Source of the DNA: Candidatus Babeliales bacterium
GTDB lineage: Bacteria; Babelota; Babeliae; Babelales; CAIQNR01
DNA: 6,067 nucleotides
Reading direction: 5' to 3'
Assembly: GCA_021735725.1 (NCBI GenBank)
Contig: JAIPGS010000051.1
Coordinates: forward strand, 1 to 6,067
Shown here: piece by piece, positions 4,669-6,067 of the stretch
Layout of the letters: each line of letters opens with the position of its first letter
Numbering within the stretch: position 1 is the first letter of the stretch
The notes under the pieces: generated by a model
The model's database searches: none
Told to the model about the DNA's origin: nothing
Seen by the model: only the letters and a program-made list of their open reading frames with translations
Program-made: the position numbers and the translations under genes

Positions 4669-6067
4669 TTAAAAACCGCCCCCACCACCTCCGCCGCCTC
4701 CGTCGCCAGAAGATGATCCTGAACTGAATCCAGAACTAGAGCCTGGAGCACTTGCTCCGATTGAAGATGAAAGCGCAGGACGTATATTATTTGCAAACGA
4801 ACTCCCAAATAAAGTAGCCCTAAATGCTCTTCCATGATACCAGTATGGATGGTACGGAGTCCCTGCTTGTTCTAATTTTTTAAAGAGTGGGGTAAATTGT
4901 TGTGACCATGCTTGCTCAACTCCAAGTGCCATTGCATAAGGAAGCAGTGTTTCATAATGTTGTGGAGTCATTTTTGGAGGAGTACTTACAAATTTTAATC
5001 GTTCTCTTTCTGCCGTTTCTAAATATAATTTAAAACCATCAATTTCATCTTTAATTTGATATCCCTTTTTTGTATATCCTTTAAAAAGAAATTTAAAAAG
5101 AAAAGCAATCAGCATATATGAAGAAAAAATTGTAACCATTCCTATTGTGTCTATAAATTGAACTCCTAAAATAATACTCAAAAAAAATTGGATTAAACAT
5201 GATAGAGTTGCAATAACAACTGCGATAATAAATAAAAAAGTGTGATTATCAAAAAATATTTCAACTTTTTTATCACACAGACTTTTTGTTTTTATAAAAA
5301 AATTTTCTACCGATTTATTATATGATTTTGTAATAGTTACAGAAGAATTTCTTCCTTGAAAAAGTTTTTTTAGCTGTTCTTCATAATAAACCTCATCAGG
5401 CACCTTATCTGTGCGTGTCAAAGTATACACAGTTGATTTAAAGATAAACCCTTCTTCTTTTGTTTCTATTTTTATAAATCCAGCAACAGCCATCGCAACA
5501 ATATCAGAAGAAAGCGTATCAGAAGTTACCTTTCTTTTTACAAAATAATTAACCATCCCTGGAGTAAACCCTTTTGGAGCTTCAAAAAGAGGAATCACAT
5601 TTTGAAAGGGACGATTTCTTTGAATTTTTATATATGAAAAAATCAAAAACAATAATAAAAGAAGCAAAAACAACAAACAAACAATTAATTGACTATTGTC
5701 ACGAAAAAAAGACGCTTTACGTTCTGCAATTGTTGGTGGAACTACAACTCCCTTTTTAAATCCAACAGTAAAAGTTAACCCTTCATAAGGCTTTAATATC
5801 CGTGAAAGTTTAAATTGAATAGTATTATTGTCTATAATTTTTGTACTATAACTTCTTTCTTGTGAATGCAAGGCCCCAACAGATGCAAGAACTTTACATT
5901 CATGTGCATTAATTTCTTGAGGAAGCACAAGAGTAACAGTTGCTCTTGCGATAGAAAATTCCCAGTCTTGACCAATTCCATTAAAAAACAGCTCATCATG
6001 ATCTTTAAAAAAACCAAGTTGACGAGCCGTTTTATATTTTAAAATAAATGTATGATCAGCAGGAACA
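4669..6067 (-). CDS. DUF2207-family predicted membrane protein, N-terminus cut by window edge
   Basis: 465 residues are visible. The frame stays open to the end of the window, so the GTG at 5926-5928 is internal, not the start. The first 60 residues (HTFILKY, LGFFKDHDELFFNGIGQDWEFSI) match the extracytoplasmic beta-rich DUF2207 domain. One membrane helix follows (about 126-147 of the visible part). Then comes the cytosolic region with the family pattern KGFTPGMVNYF, DIVAMAVAGFIKIE (about 165-202), two more membrane helices (about 275-303 and 307-329), and the conserved DGFKLYLETAERERL and ETLLPYAMALGVEQAW blocks (about 343-387). The tail (about 433-465) is Ser/Gly-rich, ending in Asp, nine glycines and Phe, as is common for this family. 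The signal peptide expected for the family lies outside the window. The biochemical function is unknown. No strong terminator is seen before the tRNA promoter. Confidence 0.93.
   Translation of the reverse strand, partial: VPADHTFILKYKTARQLGFFKDHDELFFNGIGQDWEFSIARATVTLVLPQEINAHECKVLASVGALHSQERSYSTKIIDNNTIQFKLSRILKPYEGLTFTVGFKKGVVVPPTIAERKASFFRDNSQLIVCLLFLLLLLLFLIFSYIKIQRNRPFQNVIPLFEAPKGFTPGMVNYFVKRKVTSDTLSSDIVAMAVAGFIKIETKEEGFIFKSTVYTLTRTDKVPDEVYYEEQLKKLFQGRNSSVTITKSYNKSVENFFIKTKSLCDKKVEIFFDNHTFLFIIAVVIATLSCLIQFFLSIILGVQFIDTIGMVTIFSSYMLIAFLFKFLFKGYTKKGYQIKDEIDGFKLYLETAERERLKFVSTPPKMTPQHYETLLPYAMALGVEQAWSQQFTPLFKKLEQAGTPYHPYWYHGRAFRATLFGSSFANNIRPALSSSIGASAPGSSSGFSSGSSSGDGGGGGGGGGF

Overview
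The window is AT-rich bacterial DNA in which every convincing gene lies on the minus strand. Stops are TAA or TGA, tryptophan is encoded by TGG, and UGA acts as a true stop, so the standard bacterial code fits. Two products carry Sec-type signal peptides. Promoters look like sigma-70 sites and Shine-Dalgarno sequences are clear. The PE-synthesis genes, the short phosphatidylserine decarboxylase, and the signal-peptide/transmembrane proteins of unknown family suit a small-genome, possibly host-associated Gram-negative bacterium. Candidatus Dependentiae (TM6) is my best guess, at low confidence, because no marker gene fixes the phylum.

Reading in the direction of transcription (from the right end leftwards): a DUF2207-family membrane protein (4669-6067) enters from the edge without its N-terminus and ends in a Ser/Gly-rich tail. 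Next comes a tRNA-Arg(CCU) with a strong promoter of its own. An NAD(P)/FAD-dependent pyridine nucleotide-disulfide-type oxidoreductase (3229-4425) starts 26 bases after the tRNA. Two unrecognised proteins with signal peptide and membrane segments follow (2511-3161 and 1296-2294). Each has a well-formed promoter, and a rho-independent terminator separates them. Last is a translationally coupled phospholipid pair, psd (547-1194) and pssA (1-550, cut by the window edge).

The functional core is phosphatidylethanolamine synthesis. PssA makes phosphatidylserine from CDP-diacylglycerol and serine, and Psd decarboxylates it to PE. Their genes overlap by four bases (ATGA), and the pssA Shine-Dalgarno lies inside psd. 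The other genes look like separate transcription units and show no obvious link to that pathway.

I found no mobile element, CRISPR array, rRNA or defence cassette, and nothing that amounts to a clearly new system. The points most worth a second look are a 17-bp inverted repeat that exactly fills the spacer of the probable psd-pssA promoter, a dyad around the -35 of the 2511-3161 gene, the two orphan membrane/secreted proteins, and a cysteine at the redox-active position of the oxidoreductase.
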